Below are positions 53,400 through 63,830 of a stretch of 64,000 nt of DNA, one piece after another. The position numbers were made by a program, and so were the translations under genes. Position 1 is the stretch's first letter. Each line of letters opens with the position of its first letter. Location of the stretch: positions 71,505,619 through 71,569,618 of the forward strand of contig CM077648.1 in NCBI GenBank assembly GCA_039707465.1, in the 5' to 3' direction. The notes beneath the pieces were generated by a model that saw only the letters and a list, made by a program, of their open reading frames with translations, made no database searches and was not told the origin of the DNA. The DNA comes from Rhabdophis nuchalis. Lineage: Eukaryota; Chordata; Lepidosauria; Squamata; Natricidae.

Positions 53400-54540
53400 G
53401 AAGAAATTCAATATAAACACACTGTGTAGCTTATATTGTATATTAATATCTGTACTAGTTGTAACACAGGTAACAGCATTCTTAGAGCCAAACCTTATCC
53501 CAGAGAAAGGAAACATGGGAATATTTAGCAAAGGAAATACTCAACACCACCAACTTTTGTTTAGGAAGAAAATCAGTCAAGGATATTCTAACCACATGCT
53601 TAATGGGAGTAGCATCTAAACCAGTGTTTTTCAACCTTTTTTGTGCAAAGGCACACTTTTTTCATGAAAAAAATCACGAGGCACACCACCACCATTAGAA
53701 AATGTTAAAATTTTTTAACTCTGTGCCTATATTGACTATATATAAAGTAATTCTCTTGAATAGGAATCAAATAAACACAAATAAATTATTTTATAATTAC
53801 TTTATTATGAAATAATAAAGTATTTTATAATTGTTCATATTTCTGTTTACTTACTCAGTGCGAAACCTGGGCCTGTTTGGCTGAACACAAAGCTGATATT
53901 CTGGCAGGAATTTTTCCCACGGCACACCAGACAATATCTCACGGCACACTAGTGTGCCACGGCACAGTGGTTGAAAAACGCTGATCTAAACCACATGGTG
54001 TCCTCAATCACACTACACTTAGAGCCCTCCACCTTCTTGATTCCTACAAAAGCATATTTAACGGGGGTTATTCTTCAGACACCAAGGACCGCACTATGTA
54101 CGTACTACACATTGCCGCAATTACCGCTTCTGAGCAGTGCTTTAATCTCACAGGATGTAGGCAACCGAAAGTCACAGAATGCATCAACTTAAACAATATA
54201 GATCTACAATGCAATCACAGGGAAACTATCCCATTTTCTTACAGCTACTTGAGGCTTTCACCAGGATGGTTTTTCTTATGTGAGTTAAAAAGCCTTTTCA
54301 TATCTCCCTGCAAATGCCACATGAGGCCCCCATACCTTAGGGAGATTGACAATGCTTATATCCTCCTTGCAAAGGTGACACAGAAGAGCTTTTCACACTT
54401 TAGACTCAGAGGAAATGTGTTGACCAAACTTCTGGACTCATAGAGAGGGACATCCACCACCTGAAAGAGACAGCCCAAAATATTGGCCATGAACAAACAT
54501 TCTTCGATTTTTCCTGGCTCTTTTACCACCACTAAAAGAA
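53400..54540 (+). pseudogene. Envelope-like remnant of the ERV
   Basis: Position after integrase and short pieces such as TASEQCFNLTGC and LSPGWFFLC (near 54260) recall retroviral surface glycoproteins. Frames are broken and a 362-bp MITE splits it. No complete signal peptide, cleavage site or fusion segment can be read. Assignment is inference from context. Confidence 0.45.
53622..53983 (+). mobile_element. hAT MITE, 362 bp, in the ERV remnant
   Basis: Termini 'cagtgtttttcaacc' and 'ggttgaaaaacgctg' (one mismatch). Perfect 8-bp TSD atctaaac (53614-53621, 53984-53991). Interior subterminal repeats of 'ggcacac' (near 53690, 53921, 53943). No ORF. Confidence 0.9.
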
Positions 54541-55215
54541 AAAAGGATAAAATCCTAAATTCGGAAACAAAGGCACCATTAGAACCTTTTTAGGAAAAGC
54601 AGGAAACATTAGAATAGAAAATCATTTAAAATCTCCATAGAAACAGCCCAAGAAGAAAGAACAGAGTAATTAAAATTCCAATATAGCAGAGGGAAAAACA
54701 GGAAATGCAGATACGAGAAGAGATTGGCCAAGGTGACAAGGGGGAAGCAAAAGGTTTTAAAGAGAAGTTACTGGTACAAGAGGAGATTGGGTAAGATGAC
54801 AAGGGAGGAAGAAAAAGGTGCCAAAGACAGGTTATAAAGATAGAATCGATTTTGGGAAACATACTTGGGGCAAATAAAGTTAAAATTACAAACACAAACT
54901 AACACCTCCTTGCCAATCAAAGAGCAAAACAGGAATGAAACCATTAACACAGGAATCACATGAAAGCAAGAATCATTCGCACAAAGCTACAAAAAATATA
55001 TCAGACTTCAAAGGTAAAAAGAGCATAAAAATATCTAGTCAATCCCAGTTTAGTAGCTAGCCCAGGAATGATGTCCTTGCTGCTTGTACCTCCTTCCTGA
55101 AAAATAAAATACCTGGCTGTTCCACTCAAAAAAAAATTCACACTTCCCAGCGGGAAAATTCAAACCTAGCAAAGGAAGATTTGAAACCTTCCAACATCTT
55201 TGAAAAATAATATAG

Positions 55216-55690
55216 TAAAGAAAACATATTGCAAGACAATATTGAACTGCATCTACACAAAAAGAATCAACAAGAAACCAAGAAGGAGAGAAGAGAAATG
55301 TTAAATAGGAAAATTACAATGATGGAACTAACAGAAGCATTGAGGAAATAGAAAAAATAACAAAACACCGGGCCCAGACAGTATACCTCTAGAATTTTAT
55401 AAAAACATACATGAGCCAATAGAATCTGTAATGTTAGACCTATATAATGAAGCACTTACAGAAGCTAGATTACCAAAAACATGGAGAGAAGCATATATAA
55501 CACTCATACCCAAAGAAAATTTGGATCATCAACAAATAAAAAATTACAGACCAATTTCATTATTGAATACAGACTATAAAATTTTCATATCAATAATGGC
55601 AGAGCGACTTAAAAAAATATTAAATGAAATTATCCATACAGATCAAAATAGTTTCCTGCTGAAACGACAGTTAAAAAATAACATGACAGT
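55216..55690 (+). pseudogene. Old L1 ORF2, first part of RT
   Basis: Reads SKENILQDNIELH, then after frame changes KTPGPDSIPLEFYKN and, open from 55431, LPKTWREAYITLIPKE, NYRPISLLNTDYKIF and IIHTDQNSFLL. These are RT blocks 0-2 of L1. Interrupted at 55690 by a half-L1 3' fragment. Confidence 0.85.
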
Positions 55691-55975
55691 TACCAAAAGA
55701 CTTAGATCTCACAAGTGACTTTATTTCTGTTTAGTGTAACTTTTATTTGGATGTTTATAAATGATTGATTGCATAGATTTTAAATTGAAATATCTGTATC
55801 TCTTTCCACTTTGTAGAACAAATGAAAAATTTATTGTATTATCTATTTTTTTTATGAAGCCTCGGAGGGGGCCAACACCTCCGACATAGAGGTTCTCAAA
55901 ATGTCTTTGTATTACCTTATACCCTTTTTCTATTTCTTCTAAAATTTGTAAAACCCAATAAAACGTTTTCAAAAC
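55691..55975 (+). mobile_element. Second copy of the half-L1: ORF1 end plus 3'UTR
   Basis: Perfect 18-bp TSD (aaaaaataacatgacagt; 55673-55690, 55976-55993, A-run included). The insert holds the last ORF1 codons (KRLRSHK stop) and a 3'UTR nearly identical to the complement of 21014-20742 ('gaagcctcggagggggccaa', 'aaaacccaataaaacg'). 5'-truncated at 285 bp. It independently shows ORF1 directly followed by this 3'UTR. Confidence 0.92.
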
Positions 55976-55993
55976 AAAAAATAACATGACAGT

Positions 55994-57920
55994 AATTATG
56001 AACATGTTAGAATATTACAAAGAACACCCAGAGAAACAAGCAGCATTGGTTTTTCTAGACTCCCAAAAGGCCTTTGATAATTAAATTGGCAGTTCATAAT
56101 TACACAGTTTAAAACAATGAAATTTGGAGATAACTTTACAAAGATGATAGAAACAATATATTCAACGCAAACAGCAAAAGTAACAATAAATGGGGATATC
56201 ACAGAAGAATTTAATATTTAGAAAGGAGTAAGACAAGGATGCCCACTATCATCCTTATTATTTATTTTAACACTTGAGGCGCTATTAAGAGAAATTAGGA
56301 ATAAACAAGAAATAAAGAGATTAACCATTAAAAAAGAGGAATATAAGAGCCAGGCATTTGCAGATGACATAGTATTTATTGTAGAAGAGCCATTAGAAAC
56401 AGAAACTAAATTAATTAAAAAAAATAGAGGATTTCGGCAAAGTAGTGGTACTTAAAATTAATAAGAGCAAAACAAAGATCATCACAAAAAAACCTTATCA
56501 AAAAACAAGAGCGAGAATTAGAAGAAATCATGAGAATGCAGATAGTAAAAAAGGTGTAAAGTATTTATGAATTTGGCTGACAGGGAAATGCTCAACAATT
56601 AAAGAAGATAATTATGATAAAACAATTCAGAAAATTAAAGATTTAGAAAATTGGAGAAAACTGCAAATATCATTAATGGGGAGAATCGCCATAGTTAAAA
56701 TGAACATCCTACCAAAAATTTTGTTCTTGTTTCAGGTGCTACCAATTAATTTAGGGAAACTTTTTTTTCATAGATCTAAACAAATTAATAGCACAAGTCA
56801 TCTGGCTAGGGAAAAAACTACGAATCAAACAAATTATTACAGGACAGTAGAGAAAAAGGAGGTTTTGGGCTCCCGGATTGGGAGCTCTACTATCAAGCAA
56901 CAGCTCTCACCTTGATAAGGGACTAGATGAACCTAAAGAAACAAGAGGATATTAACAATTGAAGGACATAATTTAGAATTGGGTTGGCATGCCTTTATCT
57001 GGGACGGGAAAGACAAAACTCATGGTTACTTTCAAAGACATCAAATTAGGAACGTTCTTACTTCAAACATGGTTAAAAATGGAAAAAAAACAAACAATAA
57101 AATTCCAATCTGGTTATCCACTATGGAAGCATGATCTATCCGAACATACTAGACATAAACAAAATAATAAGATACAAAGATATATTGGACAATCAGGAAA
57201 GGTTAAAAACAAGGCCAGAACTAAAAAATGAGGGAATAGATACAGACTGGTGGCCATACCTACATATACAGGCGAGGTACAAAAAAAGATCGAGAAAGAG
57301 ACGGATTCTATAAAGAGTTACAAGAATTAGATAAAATTCTACAGGAACCAAAGAGAAATTGATTTTAAAAAATATATCACTACTTATTAAGATTCAAGAT
57401 GGAAGAAGAAGTAGTGAAAGAGACTATGATAACGTGGGTGATGAATTTCGGTTATATTATAGAATTGGCAGAATGAGAAAAGGTTTGGGAAATAAACTAT
57501 AAATTAATAATGACAGCGGCATACAGGGAGGACATACACAAGATGTTCTACAGATGGCATCTGCCACCGGCGAGAATTGCAAGAATGTTCCCAGAATGTT
57601 CACCAGCCTGCAATCAACAACATGGAATGTACTAACATATGTGGTGGACCTGCACATCTGCAAAAAAATACTGGATAAAAATAAAAGACTGGTTGAAAGA
57701 GATCACGGCACATCAAATAGAATTAAGACCAGAACTATTTTTATTAGGAATAATAAAGGGGAAATATGAGAAAAGAATTAAATATCTTATTCTACACATA
57801 ATTATGGCAGCAAGACTCATATGCATAAAATTGGAAAAATAAACACATACCAACGGAAGAAAACGTAATAAAAAAATATTGGAATGCGCTGAAATGGATA
57901 GGCTCACGAAAGAGCTAAAA
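55994..57920 (+). pseudogene. Old L1 ORF2, rest of RT and C-terminus, many frameshifts
   Basis: LVFLDSQKAFDN (56050), GVRQGCPLSSLLF-like (56225), AFADDIVF (near 56357), MGRIAIVKMNILPKILFLFQ (56676) and the Cys region with FPECSPAC near 57590 and WWTCTSAKKYW near 57640 keep L1 order. Stops and shifts occur throughout. Interrupted at 57920 by a palindromic MITE. Confidence 0.85.
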
Positions 57921-58055
57921 CAGGGGTCTCCAACCTTTGCAACTTTAAGTCTGAAGGACTTCAGCTCCCAAAATTCTCCAGCCAGCAAAGCTGGCTGGAG
58001 AATTCTGGGAGTTGAAGTCCTTCAGACTTAAAGTTGCAAAGGTTGGAGACCCCTG
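57921..58055 (+). mobile_element. Palindromic hAT MITE, 135 bp
   Basis: Two 65-bp arms ('caggggtctccaacctttgc...' and its complement) with a 5-nt spacer caaag and a single mismatch. Perfect 8-bp TSD agctaaaa (57913-57920, 58056-58063). Confidence 0.93.
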
Positions 58056-58063
58056 AGCTAAAA

Positions 58064-58126
58064 GATAAAGAGGAATCTGAGTATTATTCAGTATGGGACT
58101 TATGGTATAATTGGCTACAGGAAAGG
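58064..58126 (+). pseudogene. Old L1 ORF2, near C-terminal end
   Basis: Reads KEESEYYSVWDLWYNWLQER. The frame resumes at 63978 after the inserted element and stops at TAA 63996-63998. Confidence 0.75.
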
Positions 58127-58690
58127 GTGGGGGAAGGAGGAGGAGCCAAAACGTGACAAAACGGATGTGGGGTCTCGATGCTCCGAGACCGCCGCCGATA
58201 CTTTTGCTGCTGGACAGTCCAGTCGGACCTAAACCGTCCCGTAGAGATGGTCTCAGGGACTCCGCAAAGTCCCTGATTGATCCAAGAGAAGTAGCGTAGG
58301 CTGATGAAGTTGGGACGGCTCCGGAATGGAAGGGAAGCGGAAAGAGAAAGTGTGTCCATCTGGTGAGGATTTTTTACTGTTTTGAAAAAGACTGCCCAAT
58401 TTTTTTTAAAGCTAAATCAAATCCGTAAGCAGAAGAAAAAAAGCAGCAAAATTAACCTACATTGCTCTGGATAGTGTTTTTTTGTTTGTTTGTAACTTTA
58501 CTTTGAAGTGCTCACAACTTTTTCTTTCTTTTTAAAGTGAAGGGATCAGTTTTTCTTCTTCTATTTTTTTTTATTCTACTTTTCAACCTAAGGATTAAAA
58601 TCTCCTTTATTTCAACAAGGGTTTTTTATTACTTGCTATTAAATTCCATTTAAGAACTTTGTTTCTCTTAAGCCTGAAATAACATCAGAG
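58127..58690 (+). promoter_or_regulatory. 5'UTR-like region of the L1-like element
   Basis: CpG-rich start (58127-58330, 'ccgagaccgccgccgatact') followed by T-rich sequence. Composition and position fit a LINE 5'UTR with internal promoter. Inference only. Confidence 0.45.
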
Positions 58691-58691
58691 A

Positions 58692-58973
58692 GTGAAAGGA
58701 AGCAATAGCATAGAAGAAGAAGAAAGAGAAAAAATGATGGATTTAAGGAGAGAAAATTTGTCAGAAGCACTATTGATAACCAAAGATAAGTTAATTAAAG
58801 TACCAGATGGAGGGCATCGAGATTACCGGAAAGATGCAATAAACAACAAGGTGCCGAGCGAAGTCCACAAAAAATTTATTAAGGAAAAAAATAGAACATT
58901 ACTTCCACAAAAATTCAAAAGAAATAACACTGTATTACTATTGGAAGGATGTAGCTTGATATATGAAAGTTGA
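58692..58973 (+). CDS. Unrecognised 93-codon ORF of the L1-like element
   Basis: Charged, Lys/Glu-rich product (IEEEEREKMMDLRRENLSEA, then DGGHRDYRKDAINNKVPSEV). No family resemblance that I can name. It could be a shortened ORF1 or chance. It is the only open frame of note in this element, ends at TGA 58971-58973 and is followed by AT-rich 3'UTR-like sequence. Confidence 0.3.
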   Translation: MKGSNSIEEEEREKMMDLRRENLSEALLITKDKLIKVPDGGHRDYRKDAINNKVPSEVHKKFIKEKNRTLLPQKFKRNNTVLLLEGCSLIYES

Positions 58974-59451
58974 TAGGAAAAAATTAGTCAATGTTAGTAA
59001 TTAGAAGTTAGTAATTTTGTGACTTTTAGAGTGCTATGTTAAATAAATAATTGATAATGATAACAAGGTACATACATGTGTTGGTTTGATGAGGGGAAAT
59101 TTGATATAAATAGCAAATGAATTTCTGTTAATAAATAATAACTATAACAATTAATGAAATGACAATGGATATATTTGGAAAGGAGGTTTAGAAATGTTAT
59201 CAAACAATTATTACTTAGGACATGTTATAAAGGTGTAATGTTATTGGATGATGTTTGAAGTAACTAATGAAATGCCATTGTGTGGTTGTGTTTTTAATTT
59301 TGGATTATTTTATGCAAAAGGACGTTAAAACAATTATGGTCAAATGAGAATTGTGATATGTTGATGTAAAGATTTTTGATTTAAAATACATACTGTATTT
59401 TTTGGATTATGAGATGCACCAAGGTTTTGAAGACGCAAATTACAAAAAAAA

Positions 59452-59685
59452 GTAGGTAGGTAGATAGAGGGAGAGAGAGGGAGAGAAAGAAAGAGAAATA
59501 CAGTAGGTACGTAGAGAGAGTAGGTAGATAGATAAAGGGATAGAAAGAGAGAAATAGAGAGAGAGAAATACAGTAGGTAGGTAGGTAGGAAGAGAGTGTG
59601 TGTGTGTAGGTAGGTAGGTAGGTAGGTAGAAGGATAGAGAGAGAAATAGAAAGAGAGAGATAAATACGGTAGATAAATACGACAA
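59452..59685 (+). repeat. TAGG-rich minisatellite, left of L2
   Basis: Units of (TAGG)n, 'agagagagagaaatacagta' and (GT)n. Same TAGG/'aaatacagta' vocabulary as the Helitron minisatellites but with extra 'gagagtgtgtgtgt'. Confidence 0.85.
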
Positions 59686-59687
59686 GA

Positions 59688-61500
59688 TGGTTCCGCCCCA
59701 GGTGCCTGATGGACCCTGAGAGGTTCCAGACGGAGCTTGGGCCAATACCTGAGACCATGACCCGCGACTCGACTGAGGACCTAGTGGCAGCCTGGAATAG
59801 TGCGACCGCGGGGGTCCTGGACCGGGTCGTGCCTTTGTGGCCTCTCACCCGACGCTGATCTACCTTGGCTCCTTGGTTCTCGGAGCAGAGGGTGATGAAG
59901 CGTCAGAAGAGATGCCTAGAGGGCGTTTGGAGGACCACCCGCTCCGAATCTGACCGGACACTGGTAAAGTCCCATTTAAGGACCTACCTAGTGGTGATAA
60001 ATGCGGCGAAACAGAACTATTTCTCCGTTCTTATCGCGTCTGCAGGTAACCAACCTGCCGCCTTGTTTAGGGTGTCCAGCTCCCTCCTCCATCAGAGGGC
60101 ACGGGTGCTCCCTTGCAGGGTGTTATCTGCATGATAAAATCGATCAGATCCAGGACGGGTTAGCCTCCGATTGGACTAGTTCAGACGGGTTGACGGAGGC
60201 AGGTCTTGAGTCTACTATCTGGGAAGAGTTTGATCCTGTGACTCCCGAGGAGATGGACAGGACACTGTGGCGGCTGTACACCACCACATGTTTACTGGAC
60301 CCGTGTCCCTCCTGGTTGGTACTGGCCTCCCGGGAGGTTACACGAGGGCAGAGGTCGACGGCGAGGTGCCTCACTTGGGTGCCACAGGGGTCGGTCCTCT
60401 CGCCTCTCCTGTTCAACATCTATATGAAGCCGCTGGGTGAGATCATCCATGGTTTCGGGGTGGAGTTTCATCAGTACACGGATGACACCCAGCTGTACAT
60501 CTCCACCCCGGACCACCCCAACGATGCCGCAGAAGTGATGTCCCGGTGCCTAGAGGCCGTGCGAGTCTGGATTGGGTGGAACAGGCTTCGACTCAACCCA
60601 TCCAAGACCGAGTGGCTGTGGTTTCCGGCGCCACAACATAGCCAGTTGGTTCCATATCTGGCTATTGGGGGCAAGTCATTATCCCCCGCGGAGAGGGCCC
60701 GCAACTTGGGCGTCCTCCTGGATACTCGGCTATCCTTAGACGATCATATGACAGCCGTGGCCAGGGGGGCTTTTTATCAGGTTCGCCTGATACGCCAGTT
60801 GCGCTCCTTTCTGGATCGTGACGCCCTATGCACGGTCACTCAAGCCCTCGTCATCTCCCGCCTGGACTATTGCAACGCTCTCTACATGGGGCTTCCCTTG
60901 AGGTGCACCCGGAGGCTCCAGCTAGTTCAGAATGCGGCCGCGCAGGGGATTTTGGGGGCCTCTAGATGCTCCCATGTAACACCTCTCCTGCGCGAGCTGC
61001 ACTGGCTGTCTGTGGCTTTCCGGGTGCGCTTCAAGGTTCTAGTAAAACCTTTAAAGCGCTCCATGGCAAGGGACCTGGGTATTTGCAAGACCGCCTCCTA
61101 CCAAATACCTCCCTCCGATCAGTCCGCTCCCACAGAGAGGGCCTCCTCAGGGTGCTGTCAGCCAGTCAATGTTGGCTGGCGACCCGTAGGGGGAGAGCCT
61201 TCTCTGTGCCCTCTGGAATGACTACCCCCTGACCTACGCACAACCACAGAACTGCGCCTTTTCCGCCGAGCCTTGAAAACCCATCTATTTTGTGCGGCCG
61301 GCCTGGCATAGTTTTTTAATTTGCTTCTATTAGGGGTTTTACAGGGTATTTTAGAGCAGGCTTAGTGTTTAATCTACTTTTAGTATATTTATTGTATTGG
61401 ATGTTTTACTGTTGCTTTTATTACTGCCTGTTCACCGCCCTGAGTCCCGAAAGGGAGAAAGGGCAGTATACAAATTTGAATAAACTTGAACTTGAAACTT
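59688..61500 (+). mobile_element. L2-type LINE copy 4, internally deleted
   Basis: 5'-truncated at the connector ('caagatggttccgccccagg'); ends with 'tcaccgccctgagtcccg' and an 'aacttg' repeat tail. About 600 bp of early RT are missing: at 60347 the connector (ASREVTRG) joins directly to QRSTARC. It splits the minisatellite. Confidence 0.85.
59865..61310 (+). pseudogene. L2 RT of copy 4, deleted and frameshifted
   Basis: Frame 59865-60134, then 60001-61221 with [28 protein letters not shown] (near 60474), LGVLLDTRLSLDDH and LRELHWLSVAFRVRF. It loses RT blocks 1-3, including the AFDTIDH region, and shifts frame near 61045. The YTDD variant is shared with L2 copy 1. Confidence 0.8.
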
Positions 61501-62095
61501 GAGGTAGGGAGAGAGTGTGTGTGCATAAGTAGGTAGGTAAAGGGGGGGGGAGAGAAATACAGTAGGTATGTAGGGAGAGAGAGTGTGTGTAGATAGGTAG
61601 ATAGAGGTATAGAGAGAAATATAAAGAGAAATACAGTAGGTAGGTAGAGAGAGAGAGTGTGTGGGTAGGTAGGTAGAAGGATAGAGAGAAATAAAGTAGG
61701 TATGTAGGGAGAGAGAGAGAGTAGATAGGTAGGTAGTGGGATAGAGAGAAATAGAAAGAGAGAAATACAGTAGGTAGGTAGAGTGTGTGTGTGTAGGTAG
61801 GTAGATAAAGGAAGAGAGAGAGAGAAATACAATAGATAGGGAAAGAGGATAGTAGGTAGATAAAGGAATAGAGAGAGAGAGAGAGAATAGAGAGAGAGAG
61901 AAATACAGTAGGTAGATAGGGAGAGAGTGTGTGTGGGTAGGTAGGTAGAAGGATAGAGAGAGGGGGGGAATACAGTAGGTAGGTAGGAGAGAGAGTGTGT
62001 GTTTAGGTAGGTAGGTAGGTAGAAGGATAGAGAGCGAAATAGAGAGACAAATACAGTAGGTAGGGAGAGCGCGAGAGAGAGTAGGTAGGTAGGTT
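61501..62095 (+). repeat. TAGG-rich minisatellite, right of L2
   Basis: About 0.6 kb of 'gtaggtaggtagaaggatag', 'agagaaatacagtaggtagg' and 'gagagtgtgtgtg' units; continuation of 59452-59685. Confidence 0.88.
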
Positions 62096-62660
62096 GATGT
62101 TTCTAGATGTATTTATCATGTGGAGAAGGAAATCGCTGACAAACCTTAGGACTTTATTTCTGCTGGCACAGAAATAGTTAAAGAGCCTTCTGAAAGAGCT
62201 TTCCGAAAGTGTTTTTGCACTGCAAACCTCCCCAAAACTGCTAGTTTCTCCACAAAAACGGAACAGTTTTTCTTCAAATAAAAAGCATGACTAGCCTTGG
62301 GGGGGGGCTTTCAGAGTGCTCCTGGGGGGGGAGGGGTGAAAAATGAGCAAAAAACCTCCCCATTTATTGCAAAAATGGGCCATTTTTGTGTCAAATAAAT
62401 TGCATGCATAGCCCTATGGAGGCTTATAGAGTGCTGCTGGGGTTGGGGGAGGGGGAAACGGCCTGATTTAGGCTAATTTCTGCCCTCCCCAGCCCCCAGG
62501 AGCTCTCGGGAAGCCTTCATAAGGTTAGGCACAGCCATTTTGGTGAAGGGGTGGGGTTTCGGGAAGCAAAAAATGCTGTATTCGATGTATAAGACGTACC
62601 CAGATTTTCAGCCTCTTTTTAGAGAAAAAATTTTATACTCCGAAAAATACGGTAATTCGA

Positions 62661-63830
62661 TACCTCAGGGGTCGGTCCTCTCGCCTCTCCTGTTCAATGC
62701 ATATATGAAGCCGCTGGGTGAGATCATCCATGGCTTTGGGGTAGATTACCATCTGTACGCTGATGACACTCAGCTGTACATCTCTACCCCAAACCACCCC
62801 AACGATGCCGTCGAAGTGATGTCCCGGTGTCTGGAAGCCGTGCGGATCTGGATGAGAAGGAACAGACTCAAGCTCAACCCGTCCAAGACTGAGTGGCTGT
62901 GGCTACTGGCGCTTCGGTTTAACCAGTTGACTCCATCACTGGCCATAGGGGGCGAACATCTAGCCCCCGTGGATCGGGCACGCAACTTAGGCGTCCTCCT
63001 GGATACCTGGCTGTCAATGGAGGACCATGTGACAGCCGTGGCCAGGGGGGCGTTTTGCCAGGTTCGCCTGGTGCGCCAGTTGCGTCCCCTATTAGACCGG
63101 GATGCCCTTCGCACAGTCACTCATGCGCTTCTGACGTCCCATCTAGACTACTGTAATGCTCTCTACATGGGGCTCCCCTTGAGGTGCACCCGAAGACTAC
63201 AGCTGGTTCAGAATGCAGCCGCACGGGCAGTTTTGGGAGCTCCCAGATACTCCCACGTAACACCGCTCCTGCGCGAGCTGCACTGGCTGCCTGTGGCCTT
63301 TCGGGTGCATTTCAAGGTGTTGGTTATCATCTTTAAAGCGCTCCATGGCACAGGACCTAGGGATCGTATCCTGCCCCATACATTCCTTCGGCCGATTCGC
63401 TCCCACAGAGAGGGACTTCTCCGAGTGCCGTCCGCCAGGCTGTGCCAGTGGGCGATGCCCAGGGGAAGGGCCTTCTCTGTGGTGGGCCCGACCCTCTGGA
63501 ACGACCTACCCCCGATATTAGAACTACTACGGACCTCCGCTCCTTCTGCCAAAAAGTTAAAACCTATCTGTTCCATCAGGCCACCTTGGCCTAATTTATG
63601 TTCCTCGCCCCAGTCTGTAGTTTTAAATTATTTAAAATGGTTTTAATGGGATACAGTTTTTAATGTTTTTATAAATTTTAGTACAGGGTTATTATTTAAT
63701 TCGGTTTTAATTTTGTATGTATTGTTATGGTTTTAGATGTTTTTAGTTTTCCTGTACACTGCCCCGAGTCCCTTCGGGGAGAGGGGGCGGTTTAGAAATT
63801 TAATAAATTATTATTATTATTATTTATTAA
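62661..63830 (+). mobile_element. L2-type LINE copy 5, 5'-truncated in RT
   Basis: Starts 'acctcaggggtcggtcctct' and ends with 'gccccgagtcccttcgggga' and a (TTA)n tail. It inserted 6 bp to the right of the TIR element at 59391-62654. Confidence 0.88.
62665..63600 (+). pseudogene. L2 RT C-terminal half of copy 5
   Basis: [27 protein letters not shown] (near 62758), [29 protein letters not shown] and [15 protein letters not shown], mostly open. A few codons are lost near 63360 ([11 protein letters not shown] where others have GPSYLRDRLLPH) and the C-terminus is shifted after 63510. The 62540 start is outside the L2. Confidence 0.85.

Larger units (their letters stand above)
52846..55215 (+). 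mobile_element. Endogenous retrovirus remnant (pol end, env-like, possible 3' LTR)
   Basis: The block sits between two halves of L1 ORF2. 52844-53191 encodes the C-terminus of a gammaretrovirus-type integrase. 53400-54540 has env-like fragments, interrupted by a hAT MITE. 54600-55130 may be 3' non-coding or LTR, with 'gaaaaataaaatacctggct' and an A-run near 55130, but I find no LTR pair. It is 5'-truncated; whether by recombination or by LINE-mediated copying of an mRNA is open. Confidence 0.65.
59391..62654 (+). mobile_element. TIR element with internal TAGG minisatellite, unassigned family
   Basis: Left end 'tactgtattttttggattat', right end 'ctccgaaaaatacggta'; the complement of the right end is 'taccgtatttttcggag'. 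Subterminal 'gagatgcacc' and 'ataagacgtacc' are also partial complements. The interior holds a minisatellite, a GC-rich segment at 62290-62540, and a later L2. No clear TSD and no transposase. Confidence 0.6.
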
